Of a DNA stretch of 45,734 nucleotides, positions 9,072 to 18,165 are shown piece after piece. The DNA comes from Reyranella sp. (GTDB lineage: Bacteria; Pseudomonadota; Alphaproteobacteria; Reyranellales; Reyranellaceae): the NCBI GenBank assembly GCA_017990895.1, contig JAGNNA010000002.1, forward strand, positions 1 to 45,734, in the 5' to 3' direction. The stretch's first letter is position 1. Each line of letters starts with the position of its first letter. The notes under the pieces are model-generated. The model was not told the DNA's origin and made no database searches. It was given only the letters and a program-made list of their open reading frames with translations. The translations under genes and the position numbers were made by a program.

Positions 9072-9193
9072 CGGTCTCGCGTCAGCGCCGGGTGTGATAA
9101 AAGACGAACTCTTCGATCATGCTGCTGCTCCCTTGCAGCGGCCACAATATGGCGCTCGGACGGCCTTTGCCGCCAGAGCGGTTCGAGAGCGAG

Positions 9194-9829
9194 ATGTCAC
9201 CGTCCCTGTTCCTGTCCCGACGCCTCCTGATCCTGCTTTGCGCCACAGTTGCTGCGCCCGTGATGGCCCAGGAGCAGCTCCCGACCATGCTCGGCTGCAC
9301 CGGCCCCTTCGCCCGTGATTCCAACGAGCGCAGGCTCGCGCAGGTATTCGGTGCCGCCAACGTGGAACGGGCCGACGTTCCCGTGGGCGAGGGCAACACG
9401 GAGCCGGGAACCGTTATCTTCGCGAAGGATCCGGCCAGGCGCATCGACATCCTCTGGCACGATGCCTATGCCCGCCCCAACGTCGTCATCATCCGCAACG
9501 GATCGACCTGGCCGGTGTCCGTCACCGGCCTCGACAAGCCGGTCGCAAACGGCGCCACGCTGGAGGAGATCGAGGCCATGAACGGCAGGCCCTTCACCCT
9601 GACGGGCTTCGGCTGGGACCTCGGCGGCTACACCAATGGCTGGGACGGCGGTCGCCTCGAAAGGCCGGTCGGCGGCTGCAACCTGTCGGTCCGCTTCGAG
9701 CCTGCGAACGACGCGCCCGGGGATGCACTCGACAAGGTGAACGGCGACGTCGAATTCCTGTCGACCGACTCCGCGATGCGCCAGACCAGACCGGTCGTCA
9801 TCGAGATCGAACTGGGCTGGCCGCAGTAA
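9194..9829 (+). CDS. Secreted protein of unknown function
   Basis: 211 aa. The signal peptide MSPSLFLSRRLLILLCATVAAP ends near VMAQE. The mature part has a pair of Cys (TMLGCTGPF and GGCNLSVRF) that could form a disulfide in the periplasm and a glycine-rich stretch FGWDLGGYTNGWDGG. No family was recognised with confidence. Start taken at ATG 9194 because the signal peptide begins there and GAGAGCGAG precedes it; in-frame ATGs at 9119 and 9149 would add a non-signal extension. Transcribed away from the cyclase gene. Confidence 0.7.
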   Translation: MSPSLFLSRRLLILLCATVAAPVMAQEQLPTMLGCTGPFARDSNERRLAQVFGAANVERADVPVGEGNTEPGTVIFAKDPARRIDILWHDAYARPNVVIIRNGSTWPVSVTGLDKPVANGATLEEIEAMNGRPFTLTGFGWDLGGYTNGWDGGRLERPVGGCNLSVRFEPANDAPGDALDKVNGDVEFLSTDSAMRQTRPVVIEIELGWPQ

Positions 9830-9949
9830 GGCCCACTCGGACACCACGGCTCCTCGCAAGGCCGGGGAGATGCCCGGTCTGGCGCTCCGGGAGTGAATCT
9901 GCAAATCTCGGCGATCATCGCCGCGTCGGCCGTGCAGGAGAGAAAGAGC

Positions 9950-11206
9950 GTGTCAGCGCCGCGTTGGTGGGAATCGTTGCGGCAGATCGCGGTCGTTGCC
10001 TCGACCGGCAGGAACCCGGGATCGACGAGTCTTCTCCTGCGGCTTGCCATCGTGTTTTGCGCCGTCGTCGGCCTGTACGATGCCCTGACGATCATCCTCT
10101 ACTTCCTGGGTGGTCCGTATATCGGTCCGCAGCGTTCCCTACTGTTTCCCGACTTCATCGTCTTTCATGCAGCCAGCCGCGCGTTCCTCGAGAACAAGCT
10201 CGAGGTGATCTATCAGCTGGCGGCCTTCTCGGATTTCGAGAACCTGAACTACCCGGAGTACTTCAGGCAGCCGGTCAACTTTCGCCCCTTCATGTACCCG
10301 CCGACCTGGCTTCTCCTGACCATACCGTTCGCCTGGTTCAGTGTTCTTCCGGCGTACAGCGTCTTCATGGCGGCGACTGCGGCGCTCGCAACGCTGCTGG
10401 CCGGTCGGAACAACTTCTGGATCTGGATGGCGACGCTCACCTCGCCGGCCGCCCTCTGGACGATGATCGCCGGCCAGAACGCCTTCCTGAACATCGGCCT
10501 GTTCTACGGCGGGATGCGCCTGGTCGACCGGTCGCCGGCGGCCGCAGGCATCCTGTTGGGCGTGCTCTCCTACAAGCCCCAGCTCTGCGTCCTCGTTCCC
10601 GTCGCGCTGCTGGCGGCGCGCCGATGGAAGGTCCTGGCGTGGATGATCGCCACCGCGGTCTTCATGGCATTGGCAAGCCTAGCCGTATTTGGCCTGGAGT
10701 TCTGGGTCCAGTTCTTCGAGATGGCGCGCGACAGATCCGGGCCGGAATTCGCCGCCCTGATGTTCCAGCATGTCTCGACCTTCATCACGACGATCCTGGT
10801 CGCGGGCCGCATCCTCGGCCTTCCGCCCACTCTCGCAAGCCTGGCGCAACTGGCCGGTGCCGTCGCCGCGGTGATCCTCGTCTGGCGGGCGTTCAGTCGC
10901 CACGAGCCGAGCGACGAATCCACGGCGGTCCTCGCGGCCGGCACGCTCCTGGTGTCGCCCTATCTGATCAACTACGACCTGCTCCTGCTGATGCCCGCGG
11001 CGCTGATGGTCTTCCGCCGCCGCGTCGAGGCCGATCTCTATCCGGGCGAGCTGCTCTTCTATGTCGGGCTGTGGCTCATTCCCAACATCGGCATCCGGCT
11101 GAACGGCATGGGGATTCCGTTGATGCCGGTGTTCGTCATCGGCCTGCTGATTCTTGCCTGGCAGGCCCTGAAGCAGCGCGCGGCGGAGCTGCCGCGCGCC
11201 GCCTGA
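9950..11206 (+). CDS. GT87-family integral membrane glycosyltransferase (DUF2029)
   Basis: 418 aa from GTG 9950. A polytopic membrane protein with about 10 helices. The family signature region has FPDFIVFHAASRAFLENKL in the first periplasmic loop (Asp near the membrane, as in GT-C catalytic loops) and later YKPQLCVLVPVALL and LLVSPYLINYDLLLLMPA. Predicted to transfer a sugar from a polyprenyl-phosphate donor on the outer face of the inner membrane; acceptor unknown. Start chosen at GTG 9950 because GGAG lies 9 nt upstream; a GTG at 9893 is also open but lacks such a site. Ends 12 bp from the convergent hydratase gene. Confidence 0.83.
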   Translation: MSAPRWWESLRQIAVVASTGRNPGSTSLLLRLAIVFCAVVGLYDALTIILYFLGGPYIGPQRSLLFPDFIVFHAASRAFLENKLEVIYQLAAFSDFENLNYPEYFRQPVNFRPFMYPPTWLLLTIPFAWFSVLPAYSVFMAATAALATLLAGRNNFWIWMATLTSPAALWTMIAGQNAFLNIGLFYGGMRLVDRSPAAAGILLGVLSYKPQLCVLVPVALLAARRWKVLAWMIATAVFMALASLAVFGLEFWVQFFEMARDRSGPEFAALMFQHVSTFITTILVAGRILGLPPTLASLAQLAGAVAAVILVWRAFSRHEPSDESTAVLAAGTLLVSPYLINYDLLLLMPAALMVFRRRVEADLYPGELLFYVGLWLIPNIGIRLNGMGIPLMPVFVIGLLILAWQALKQRAAELPRAA

Positions 11207-11218
11207 GAGCGGCCTCGT

Positions 11219-12067
11219 TCACTGCCCCTTGAAGACCGGCGGACGCTTCTCGGCGAAAGCCCGGCGCGCCTCTTTGGCATCTTCCGAGCCGTTCAGGATG
11301 CCACCGGCATTCGAGGTGAGAACCATGGTGGTCTCGAGGGTGCTGTCGAGGGCCGCGCGCATGATGCGCTTGCCGACCCATTGCACGAGCGGCGGCACCT
11401 TGATGATGCGGTCGCACAGCGCCCGTGTGGTCTCCTCGAGCTTGTCCGAATCCACGAGGTGGTTGAGCATGCCCCAGTCGTAGGCGCGCTGGGCGTCGAG
11501 TTCGCCGGTGTAGGCGAATTCGAGCGCGCGGCCGAGGCCCACCATCTTCGGCAGATAGTAGGAGCCGCCATTCTCGATGATCTGGCCGGCATTGTGATAG
11601 CCGATGAAGCGCGTCTTATCGCAGCCGATGCGGATGTCGCAGTGGAGCGCCATGTCCATGCCCGATCCGACCGCCGGCCCGTTGATCATGGCGATGGTCG
11701 GCTTGCGGATCAGCGAGATGTCGCGGTGGAGCTTGGTGAAGCCGTGATAGAAGTGCTGCCGCGCGGCATCGGGCCCCTCGTGCGAGCCGCGGCTGCCGGG
11801 GAAGTCCTCACCCGTCACCTCCGCCGGCATCTTCGAGCGCAGGTCGGCACCGGCACAGAAGACGCGGCCGACGCCGGTGAGCACGATCACGCGGATCTTC
11901 GGATCGTCGTCCCCGGCGCGCATATACTCGCCGACCTTGGCGACCGTGCCATTTTCCTCCGCCGTCCCGACGAGCGCATTGAGCCGGTCCGGACGGTTGA
12001 ACCTGATCCAGAGGATTCCGTTCTCCTCGGGTTCATAGGACAGGTAGTCGACGAGCTTCGGCGCCAT
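11219..12067 (-). CDS. Enoyl-CoA hydratase/isomerase (crotonase) family protein
   Basis: 282 aa. Crotonase fold: substrate entry WIRFNRPDRLNAL, the first oxyanion-hole strand VFCAGADLRS, and the second INGPAVGSGMDMALHCDIRIG. ATG 12067 follows GGAGG at normal spacing; the frame upstream is open but lacks a site. It catalyses addition of water to, or isomerisation of, an acyl-CoA in the cytoplasm. Last of a same-strand series Nudix - TauD - CaiB - hydratase; 86 bp separate it from the CoA-transferase. The context suggests degradation of a carboxylic acid activated by CoA transfer; the substrate is not deducible. Confidence 0.9.
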   Translation of the reverse strand: MAPKLVDYLSYEPEENGILWIRFNRPDRLNALVGTAEENGTVAKVGEYMRAGDDDPKIRVIVLTGVGRVFCAGADLRSKMPAEVTGEDFPGSRGSHEGPDAARQHFYHGFTKLHRDISLIRKPTIAMINGPAVGSGMDMALHCDIRIGCDKTRFIGYHNAGQIIENGGSYYLPKMVGLGRALEFAYTGELDAQRAYDWGMLNHLVDSDKLEETTRALCDRIIKVPPLVQWVGKRIMRAALDSTLETTMVLTSNAGGILNGSEDAKEARRAFAEKRPPVFKGQ

Positions 12068-12153
12068 GCGTGTTCCTCCATTGCCAGTTCGGCGGACGCG
12101 CAGTATCGACCGGCGCGGGGCCACCGTCATGGGTGCCGTTTCGCAAGCGCCTC

Positions 12154-13368
12154 TCAGATCACGCTTTCGGCCTCCAGGCCGCGCAGGTCGCCGGCGCTCA
12201 TGCCCAGCAGCGCGCCGTAAACCTCCTCATTGTGCTGTCCCAGGGCGGGGCCGAGCGTGTCGATGCCGCCCGGTGTGCCCGTGAGGCGCGGCACGACATT
12301 GGGAACCGCGAGCTCGCCGGCACGCGGGTCGCTCACACGGGCGATGTTGCCGCGCGCCGCATAGTGCGGGTCCAGGAAGATCTCGTCGACTGACGCCACG
12401 ATCCCGCATGGCACTTCCGCGGCCTCGCAGAGACGGACGGCTTCCTGTTGCGTGTGCTGCTTCGCCCACTCGGCGACCATGCCGTCGACCGCGGGACGCT
12501 GCCTCTCGCGCCTGGCGATGGTGCCGTAAATGCCGTCGCCGGCCACTTCGGAGCGGCCCATCAGCCCGGCCATGCGGGCGAAGATCTTGTCGTTGGTGCA
12601 GGCGATGGCGATCCAGCGCCCGTCTCCGGTCTGGTAGTGGCTGTGCGGACAGACATTGGGCGCCGCCGCGCCCATGCGCTGGCGGATGAAGCCCGCTTTG
12701 TCGTAGGCCGGCGCCATCTCGTCGAGGATGCGGAAGATCGGCTCGTAGAGGCCGATGTCGACCTGCTGACCGCGGCCCGTGGCGTCGCGCGAGCGCAGCG
12801 CCATCATCACGCCGAGCGCGCCGTAGAGCCCGGCCATGTAGTCGGCGAGCGTCGCCGAGCCCGGCGTCACCGGCGGCCCATCGGGATCGCCCGCGAGGAA
12901 GGAAAGGCCGCCGAAGGCATTGCCGATTCGTCCGAAGCCCGGCTTGTGGCTGTAGGGGCCGGTCTGGCCGTAGCCTGAGACCCGCAGCATCACGAGGCGC
13001 GGATTGACGGCGCTCAGCACGTCCCAGCCGAGGCCCCAGCCTTCCAGGGTGCCCGGCTGGAAGTTCTCGGTCAGCGCATCGGCCCTTGCCACGAGTTGCT
13101 TCAAAATCGCCGCGCCCTTGGGCGACTTCAGATTGAGCGTCACCGACTTCTTGTTGCGTGCTTCCGACAGCCAGACCAGCGTGTCGCCGCACTCGGCCAC
13201 CGTGCCCAGCCGCCGGCACGGATCGCCCACCCTGGGCTGCTCGACCTTGATCACCTCGGCACCGAACTCCGCCATCAGGGTCGCGCAGTAGGGTGCAGCG
13301 ATGTAGGTGGCGATGTCGATCACGCGCAACCCGGCGAGCGGCCGGCCGTCGGACGCCTTGTCGATCAC
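12154..13368 (-). CDS. CaiB/BaiF-type (family III) CoA-transferase
   Basis: 404 aa. Family start PLAGLRVIDIATYIAAPYCA, then FGAEVIKVEQPRVGDPCR, ENFQPGTLEGWGLGWD, GYGQTGPY and the catalytic Asp176 in TLADYMAGLYG; C-terminal QHNEEVYGALLG is typical. Moves CoA between carboxylic acids through an aspartyl-CoA intermediate. Start set to GTG 13368: it lies 2 bp after the TGA of the dioxygenase gene, and a GGAGG inside the end of that gene sits 10 nt upstream, so translation is probably coupled. Works with the downstream hydratase on a CoA-activated acid (inference). Confidence 0.92.
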   Translation of the reverse strand: MIDKASDGRPLAGLRVIDIATYIAAPYCATLMAEFGAEVIKVEQPRVGDPCRRLGTVAECGDTLVWLSEARNKKSVTLNLKSPKGAAILKQLVARADALTENFQPGTLEGWGLGWDVLSAVNPRLVMLRVSGYGQTGPYSHKPGFGRIGNAFGGLSFLAGDPDGPPVTPGSATLADYMAGLYGALGVMMALRSRDATGRGQQVDIGLYEPIFRILDEMAPAYDKAGFIRQRMGAAAPNVCPHSHYQTGDGRWIAIACTNDKIFARMAGLMGRSEVAGDGIYGTIARRERQRPAVDGMVAEWAKQHTQQEAVRLCEAAEVPCGIVASVDEIFLDPHYAARGNIARVSDPRAGELAVPNVVPRLTGTPGGIDTLGPALGQHNEEVYGALLGMSAGDLRGLEAESVI

Positions 13369-13370
13369 GA

Positions 13371-14237
13371 TCAGGCGGCCTCCTCGAGCGAGGAGCATTT
13401 TCCGCTGACGCGCGTCTGGCGCATGTAGCGGCGGTGCCGGTCGGCGTCGTAGCCGCTGCCGGCATGCAGCAGGCAGCGATTGTCCCAGAGCACGACGTCG
13501 CCGGGCTGCCAGCGGTGATGGTAGACGTGCTCGGGCCGGATCGCCTCGTCGGTCAACGCGTCGATCAGAGCGCGGCCGGCGGCTGGCTCCATGCCTTCGA
13601 TCTCGCGCACATGGCTGCCGAGGAACAGGTTCTTCCTTCCCGTCGCCGGGTTGGTGCGGACCAGTCTCTGGCGCACCGGCGGCAGGGAGGCCGCCAACTC
13701 CGGAGACACGGCATCGGGCGCGACCTTGGAACGCGAGAAGACGTAGTCGTGGATGGCGATCAGCGGATCGAGCTCGGCCTTGCGCCCGGGTGACAGGCGG
13801 TCGTAGGCGGCACGCAGGGAGACGAACATCGTGATGCCGCCCTCGGAGGGCGTCTCGTAGGCGCACATGACCGAGAGGAATGCCGGCACCGGTTTGAACG
13901 AGGCATCGGAGTGCCACATGTTGTTGCCGGTCAGGAAGATCGTCTTCTTGTGCGCGTTGCCGAGTACCGTGCCGTCCTTCTGGACGTTCCCGATGGTGCC
14001 GAAATACTCGATCCTGCCGACGCTGGTGTGGCTGGGCTCCGGATTGCCCAGCTGCCGCGTCAACGCGAGCTGGCGTTCGTCGTCCATCGACTGGTCGGGA
14101 AAGCAGACGAACGAGTATCGGTCGATCGCCGCGTTGATCTCCGTGACGAGGTAGGGTGAAAGTGGCCTGCTCACATCGATTCCGCGGATGCGAACGCCGA
14201 ACTCGGGATGGAGTTCTTCGTAGAGAAGCTGGGGCAT
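13371..14237 (-). CDS. TauD/TfdA-family Fe(II)/2-oxoglutarate dioxygenase
   Basis: 288 aa. The iron site is His109-x-Asp111 (MWHSDASF) and distal His258 (CLLHAG); a 2-oxoglutarate-binding Arg lies around 269-273. The GGITMFVSLRAAYDRL segment after the first motif is characteristic of TfdA-like enzymes. Hydroxylates a small acid, often leading to cleavage of an ether, sulfonate or similar bond, with consumption of 2-oxoglutarate and oxygen. ATG 14237 with GAGGAGG upstream. Coupled to the CoA-transferase gene downstream; 80 bp after the Nudix gene. Substrate unknown. Confidence 0.92.
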   Translation of the reverse strand: MPQLLYEELHPEFGVRIRGIDVSRPLSPYLVTEINAAIDRYSFVCFPDQSMDDERQLALTRQLGNPEPSHTSVGRIEYFGTIGNVQKDGTVLGNAHKKTIFLTGNNMWHSDASFKPVPAFLSVMCAYETPSEGGITMFVSLRAAYDRLSPGRKAELDPLIAIHDYVFSRSKVAPDAVSPELAASLPPVRQRLVRTNPATGRKNLFLGSHVREIEGMEPAAGRALIDALTDEAIRPEHVYHHRWQPGDVVLWDNRCLLHAGSGYDADRHRRYMRQTRVSGKCSSLEEAA

Positions 14238-14317
14238 GTCGCGCGAACCTCCTCCGGTATGCCGTCGGGTCGCAGTCTTTCCGATTTGCGGCGAACCCAC
14301 CAGCCCACGCGGCGCCC

Positions 14318-14890
14318 TCAATCCCGCAGGTCGAGCTTTCCCTCCAGCTGCAGGAGCCGGACGGCCTGCAGCGACAACACGCTCAGCGCGTCGCGGATTT
14401 CGCCGGCCTCGACCATCCGGAACGCTTCCGCCAGCGGGACGCGCTTCACCACCAGCTCTTCCGTGACTTCCGGCTCCGACTCGCCCGGCGTCAGGCCCCA
14501 GGCGAGATAAGCGACGGCACGCTCGTCCGAGACGGAGTTGGAGAGATCGGCTTCCAGGATCTTCCGCCAGCGCCGCGCCACGAGCCCGGTCTCCTCGCGC
14601 AGTTCGCGCGCCGCCGACTTGAGCGGGTCGATACCGTGCAGTCCGCCGCCTTCGGGGATTTCCCAGCTGTACGCATCGAGCGGGAAGCGGTACTGACCGA
14701 CCAGATAGGTGTGGCCCTCCGCATCCACCGGCACGACCCCGATCGCCAGGTTCTTGTAGTGGATCAGCCCATAGATGCCGGGCGTCTGTGCCGGCGTCAG
14801 CACCTCGTGATGGGTGAGCTTGATCCAGGGATTCTCGTACACCTCCTTCTGGGAGAGGATAGTCCACGGACCCTTCTTGCTGATCGTCAT
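14318..14890 (-). CDS. Nudix hydrolase, ADP-ribose-pyrophosphatase-like, with altered Nudix box
   Basis: 190 aa. N-terminal beta-rich part as in ADP-sugar pyrophosphatases, then IPEGGGLHGIDPLKSAAREL followed by REETGL. The REL-REETG half of the Nudix box is intact, but the first Glu of the box (G-x5-E) is Ile (codon ATC), which is unusual. ATG 14890 was chosen because GGAGAGG lies upstream and the N terminus matches the family; an upstream extension of the frame is probably not translated. Possible role: hydrolysis of ADP-ribose or a related nucleoside diphosphate. Placement before TauD-CaiB may be operonic (80-bp gap). Confidence 0.85.
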   Translation of the reverse strand: MTISKKGPWTILSQKEVYENPWIKLTHHEVLTPAQTPGIYGLIHYKNLAIGVVPVDAEGHTYLVGQYRFPLDAYSWEIPEGGGLHGIDPLKSAARELREETGLVARRWRKILEADLSNSVSDERAVAYLAWGLTPGESEPEVTEELVVKRVPLAEAFRMVEAGEIRDALSVLSLQAVRLLQLEGKLDLRD

Positions 14891-15020
14891 CAGGGTTTTT
14901 CCACCTCTCCAGATTGCATCGCGGTGCGGCCACGATCGGCCCCAGCCCGAAGACGGGGCGAGCATGGTGTCTGCCTCTGCTGTCCCGGGAAACACCATCC
15001 TGCGGCATTTCTTCTTCGCG

Positions 15021-15047
15021 GAATTCTTCAAAATATCAACGAATTCT
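15021..15047. promoter_or_regulatory. Paired GAATTCT repeats in divergent promoter region
   Basis: Two identical heptamers GAATTCT at 15021-15027 and 15041-15047, exactly 20 bp apart (about two helical turns), within an AT-rich stretch in the 238-bp region between the Nudix gene (minus) and the substrate-binding protein gene (plus). Spacing and location suit a regulator binding one DNA face. No matching regulator was found in the window; chance is possible. Confidence 0.25.
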
Positions 15048-15128
15048 GCCTTAGTTGCGGATCATGGTTCCTGTGGGGCTTTGGGGCCGCCATAAAAGCC
15101 GGGCGGCAGGCAATCAGGGAGGCTGGCA

Positions 15129-17033
15129 ATGAAGAGACGTGTGCTGACGCAGGCGCTGTTGATGGGGCTGGTGGCGCGGGGCGTGCCCGCCTTTGCCGCG
15201 AACCCGCTGCCGGCGCTGCAGGAAACCAAAGGCCTCGTGGACAAGGTGAAGTCCGGCGCCCTGCCGCCGATCGACAAGCGGCTTCCCAAGCAGCCGCGCG
15301 TCATCGAAAGCTTCTCGGGTGCCGATGGGATCGGCCGCCAGGGCGGACAGCTCAACATGCTGGTCGCGGCCACGCGCGATACCCGCCTGATGACGGTCTA
15401 CAGCTACACCCGCCTGATCGTGTACGACGACAAGTTCAAGCTCCATCCCGACATCCTCGAGAGCTACGAGGCCAAGGAGGGTCGCGAGTTCACCTTCAAG
15501 CTGCGCGCCGGCCACAAATGGTCGGACGGTCATCCGTTCACCACCGAGGACTTCCGCTTCTTCTGGGAGGATATCGCCAACAACAAGGATCTGTCGCCGA
15601 ACGGTCCTTCCGTCGAACTGCTGGTCGACGGCAAGCCGCCGAAGGTCGAGATCCTCGACGAGGTCACGATCCGCTACAGCTGGGACAAGCCCAATCCCGA
15701 TTTCATCGAAAGCCAGGCGCGCGCCGCGCCGCTGTTCCTGTTCCGCCCGGCCCATTATCTGAAGACGCTGCACGGCAAGTACACGGAAGAAGAGGAAATC
15801 CTCAAGCGCTACAAGGGCAGCCGCTGGTCCAACGTCTTCAAGCGGCAGGACGCGATGTACGGCAACAGCAACGTCGACCTGCCGACGCTCAACCCGTGGG
15901 TCCTGACCACGGTGCCGCCGGCCCAGCGCTTCGTCTTCGTGCGCAACCCCTACTTCCACCGTATCGACAGCAAGGGCCAGCAGCTGCCCTACATCAACGA
16001 CGTGATCATGACGGTGGTGGCGGCCAACCTGATCCCGGCCAAGGCGGGGCTGGGCGAATCGGACCTGCAGCCCCGCTATCTCGGCCTGCGCGACTACACT
16101 TTCCTGCGCGACGCCGCCAAGACCTCGGGCATCAAGGCGCTCCTGTGGGAGAAGGGCTCGGGATCGGAGGTCGCCTTCTATCCCAACATGAACGCCAACG
16201 ACGAGACCTGGCGCAAGCTCAACCGCGACGTCCGCTTCCGCCGCGCGCTGTCGCTGGCCATCAACCGCGACGAGCTGAGCGACGTCGTCTACAGCGGACT
16301 GGCCAAGCCGTCAGCCAACACGATCATGCCGCGCTCGCCGCTGTTCAAGCCGGAATACGCGACCAAGTGGGCGACTTATGACGTGAAGGCCGCCAACAAG
16401 CTGCTCGACGAGATCGGGCTCACCAAGAAGGGCAGCGACGGCATCCGCCTGCTGCCCAACGGCCAGCCGGCGATGTTCGTGATCGAGCATTCGAGCGAAA
16501 AGGCCGACGAGGTCGACACGATGACGCTGGTCACCGACCAGTGGAAGAAGATCGGCATCAAGGCGCTGCTCAAGCCGCAGACCACGGACAACTTCCGTCT
16601 GCGCACCACCTCCGGCGAGGCGATCATGACCGCCTATGCCGGCATGACCACGGCCGCGCCGACCGTCGACACCAGCCCGCGCGAATTCACGCCGGTGATG
16701 CAGGGCGGGCTGCAATGGCCGAAATGGGGCCTCTACGTCGAATCCAAGGGCAAGCAGGGCGAACCCTGCGACATGGAAGTCGGCAAGGAGCTGCTCGAGC
16801 TGCTGGCCAGGTGGGAGAAGTCGGTGGACGCCGCCGAAAAGCGCAAGGCCTGGGAGGAAATCCTGACGGTGAATGCCGACCAGGTCTTCTCGATCGGCAC
16901 GGTGAACGAGGTCCGCCAGCCGGTGACGGTGGGCAAGAAGGTGCGCAACGTGCCCGAGAAGGGCTACTGGGCCTGGGATCCGGGCGGATATATCGGGCTC
17001 TACGAGCCCGACACGTTCTGGATCGCCGGCTAG
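15129..17033 (+). CDS. ABC transporter substrate-binding protein, family 5 (peptide/nickel type), orphan
   Basis: 634 aa with signal peptide MKRRVLTQALLMGLVARGVP cleaved near AFAAN. SBP_bac_5 features: LRAGHKWSDGHPFTTEDFRF (the usual K-W-x-D-G-x-P-F-T-x-E-D motif), FRRALSLAINRDEL and the C-terminal domain. Longer than typical DppA/OppA (about 500-540 aa) and of the subgroup with an extra N-terminal stretch. GGGAGG precedes ATG 15129. No permease or ATPase gene follows, so it must use a transporter encoded elsewhere or act as a scavenging receptor. Ligand unknown (oligopeptide or other small polar molecule). Confidence 0.92.
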   Translation: MKRRVLTQALLMGLVARGVPAFAANPLPALQETKGLVDKVKSGALPPIDKRLPKQPRVIESFSGADGIGRQGGQLNMLVAATRDTRLMTVYSYTRLIVYDDKFKLHPDILESYEAKEGREFTFKLRAGHKWSDGHPFTTEDFRFFWEDIANNKDLSPNGPSVELLVDGKPPKVEILDEVTIRYSWDKPNPDFIESQARAAPLFLFRPAHYLKTLHGKYTEEEEILKRYKGSRWSNVFKRQDAMYGNSNVDLPTLNPWVLTTVPPAQRFVFVRNPYFHRIDSKGQQLPYINDVIMTVVAANLIPAKAGLGESDLQPRYLGLRDYTFLRDAAKTSGIKALLWEKGSGSEVAFYPNMNANDETWRKLNRDVRFRRALSLAINRDELSDVVYSGLAKPSANTIMPRSPLFKPEYATKWATYDVKAANKLLDEIGLTKKGSDGIRLLPNGQPAMFVIEHSSEKADEVDTMTLVTDQWKKIGIKALLKPQTTDNFRLRTTSGEAIMTAYAGMTTAAPTVDTSPREFTPVMQGGLQWPKWGLYVESKGKQGEPCDMEVGKELLELLARWEKSVDAAEKRKAWEEILTVNADQVFSIGTVNEVRQPVTVGKKVRNVPEKGYWAWDPGGYIGLYEPDTFWIAG

Positions 17034-17087
17034 CGATCCAGAGACCGATCGGAGAGAACCATCGCGGGGCCCGTCACCGGGCTCCGG

Positions 17088-17453
17088 TTACTGGGGCTTG
17101 AGCGGGCCCTCGAACAGGCAGTAGCCGTCGAGCATGATGGTCGCGGCGCCGGGCTTGACCGAGCCCACCACGTCCATCTTGTTGCCGCCGCCGACGACGG
17201 TGGTCGTCTTGAACTTCATGTCGGGACCCAGCTTCGCCTTGAAGCCGCGCTCGGGGCGGCCTTCCTGCTGGAACCAGCCATCCACGTCCGTGCCGACGAC
17301 CGTAACCTTGATCTGCATCTTGTAGGTCGGGCACTTGCCGCTGCCCGGGACGTTCAGCCCGTAGCCCGTCCACGTCCACACGGCCGGCTCGGCCGAAGCG
17401 GGCGCGACAGGAAGCAGGGCGACCAGGGCGGCCACGGCGACTTTTTTCAACAT
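17088..17453 (-). CDS. Small secreted protein of unknown function
   Basis: 121 aa from ATG 17453: signal peptide MLKKVAVAALVALLPVAPAS, mature start near AEPAVWTWTG. The mature protein is beta-rich with two Cys (GKCPTYKMQ and DGYCLFEG) that could form a disulfide. Start chosen because GAGGG lies 7 nt upstream; an ATG two codons earlier (17459) is also possible. Convergent with the substrate-binding protein gene. No family recognised. Confidence 0.7.
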   Translation of the reverse strand: MLKKVAVAALVALLPVAPASAEPAVWTWTGYGLNVPGSGKCPTYKMQIKVTVVGTDVDGWFQQEGRPERGFKAKLGPDMKFKTTTVVGGGNKMDVVGSVKPGAATIMLDGYCLFEGPLKPQ

Positions 17454-17553
17454 CGACATTCCCTCACCGGCAGGTGGCAACGAGCACTCAAACGCTATGT
17501 GAATTCTAACCGTTTTAGATATCCGAATCCCGCCGTTTTGAAGGCAGCCGCCG

Positions 17554-17778
17554 TCATCGAGGCTGCTTCTTCTTCCTCGCCTTGCCCGGCTTGCGCCCGC
17601 TACCCGTCCTCACGGGAGCGGTCTTTGAGGCGAGCGCGGTCTGCTGCGCCTTCTCGGCCTCCCGGATCTTGGCTTCCCGCCTGGGGTCCTCCGCCGGCAG
17701 GTTGCGGGCGAAGTTCAGCCGGGCCTCGGCCCGCTGCAGGAACATCGCCTTCTTGGTTTCGGAAATCGGCTTGCCCAT
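17554..17778 (-). CDS. Small basic protein of unknown function
   Basis: 74 aa, cytoplasmic, no signal. The N-terminal half is predicted helical and charged (MGKPISETKKAMFLQRAEAR), and the tail is strongly Lys/Arg-rich (GSGRKPGKARKKKQPR), suggesting nucleic-acid or membrane-surface contact. AGGAGAG lies just before ATG 17778, a good ribosome-binding site. It follows the disordered protein at 17803 by 24 bp on the same strand, probably one transcript. Confidence 0.65.
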   Translation of the reverse strand: MGKPISETKKAMFLQRAEARLNFARNLPAEDPRREAKIREAEKAQQTALASKTAPVRTGSGRKPGKARKKKQPR

Positions 17779-17802
17779 GAACTCTCCTGCCGGAAACCGG
17801 CA

Positions 17803-18078
17803 TCACTTGCGGGCCTGCACCTTACCGCCTTTCCGGGCGGCGGGGGGCACCCGAGCCTCAGAACTGCCCTCGTCCTTCGGACGGTCCACCGTGGGCTCCA
17901 GCCCGTAGCGGCCGCCCTCCTCCTCGTCCTCGCGCTCGTAGCCCGGTCCCTCCTCCGCACCGGCGCCGTAGACGCCTTTCTCACGCCGTTCCTCGCGGCG
18001 CGCGTCCCTGGCCTGGTCGGTGCCGCTGTAACTGGCCGAGGCTTCGTTGGGGTCGGGCTTCTGAGGCGTGCGGGCCAT
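17803..18078 (-). CDS. Small, probably disordered, charged protein
   Basis: 91 aa, rich in Glu, Arg, Gly and Pro (ARREERREKGVYGAGAEEG and YEREDEEEGGRYG), with no hydrophobic core, signal or membrane segment; likely intrinsically disordered. ATG 18078 is preceded by GGAG at normal spacing; a longer frame upstream has no site. Compositionally like stress-induced small hydrophilic proteins, but that is only a resemblance. It reads away from the DUF2252 gene, so the two share the promoter region containing the TGA-N6-TCA box at 18166. Confidence 0.6.
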   Translation of the reverse strand: MARTPQKPDPNEASASYSGTDQARDARREERREKGVYGAGAEEGPGYEREDEEEGGRYGLEPTVDRPKDEGSSEARVPPAARKGGKVQARK

Positions 18079-18165
18079 GTGAGTCTCCGTCGGCATGGTG
18101 GATGCGGGCCCGGTGAACGCGCTCACCCCGCCCACGGATGCAAGGGCAGACGAGGCCCGCAGTGC

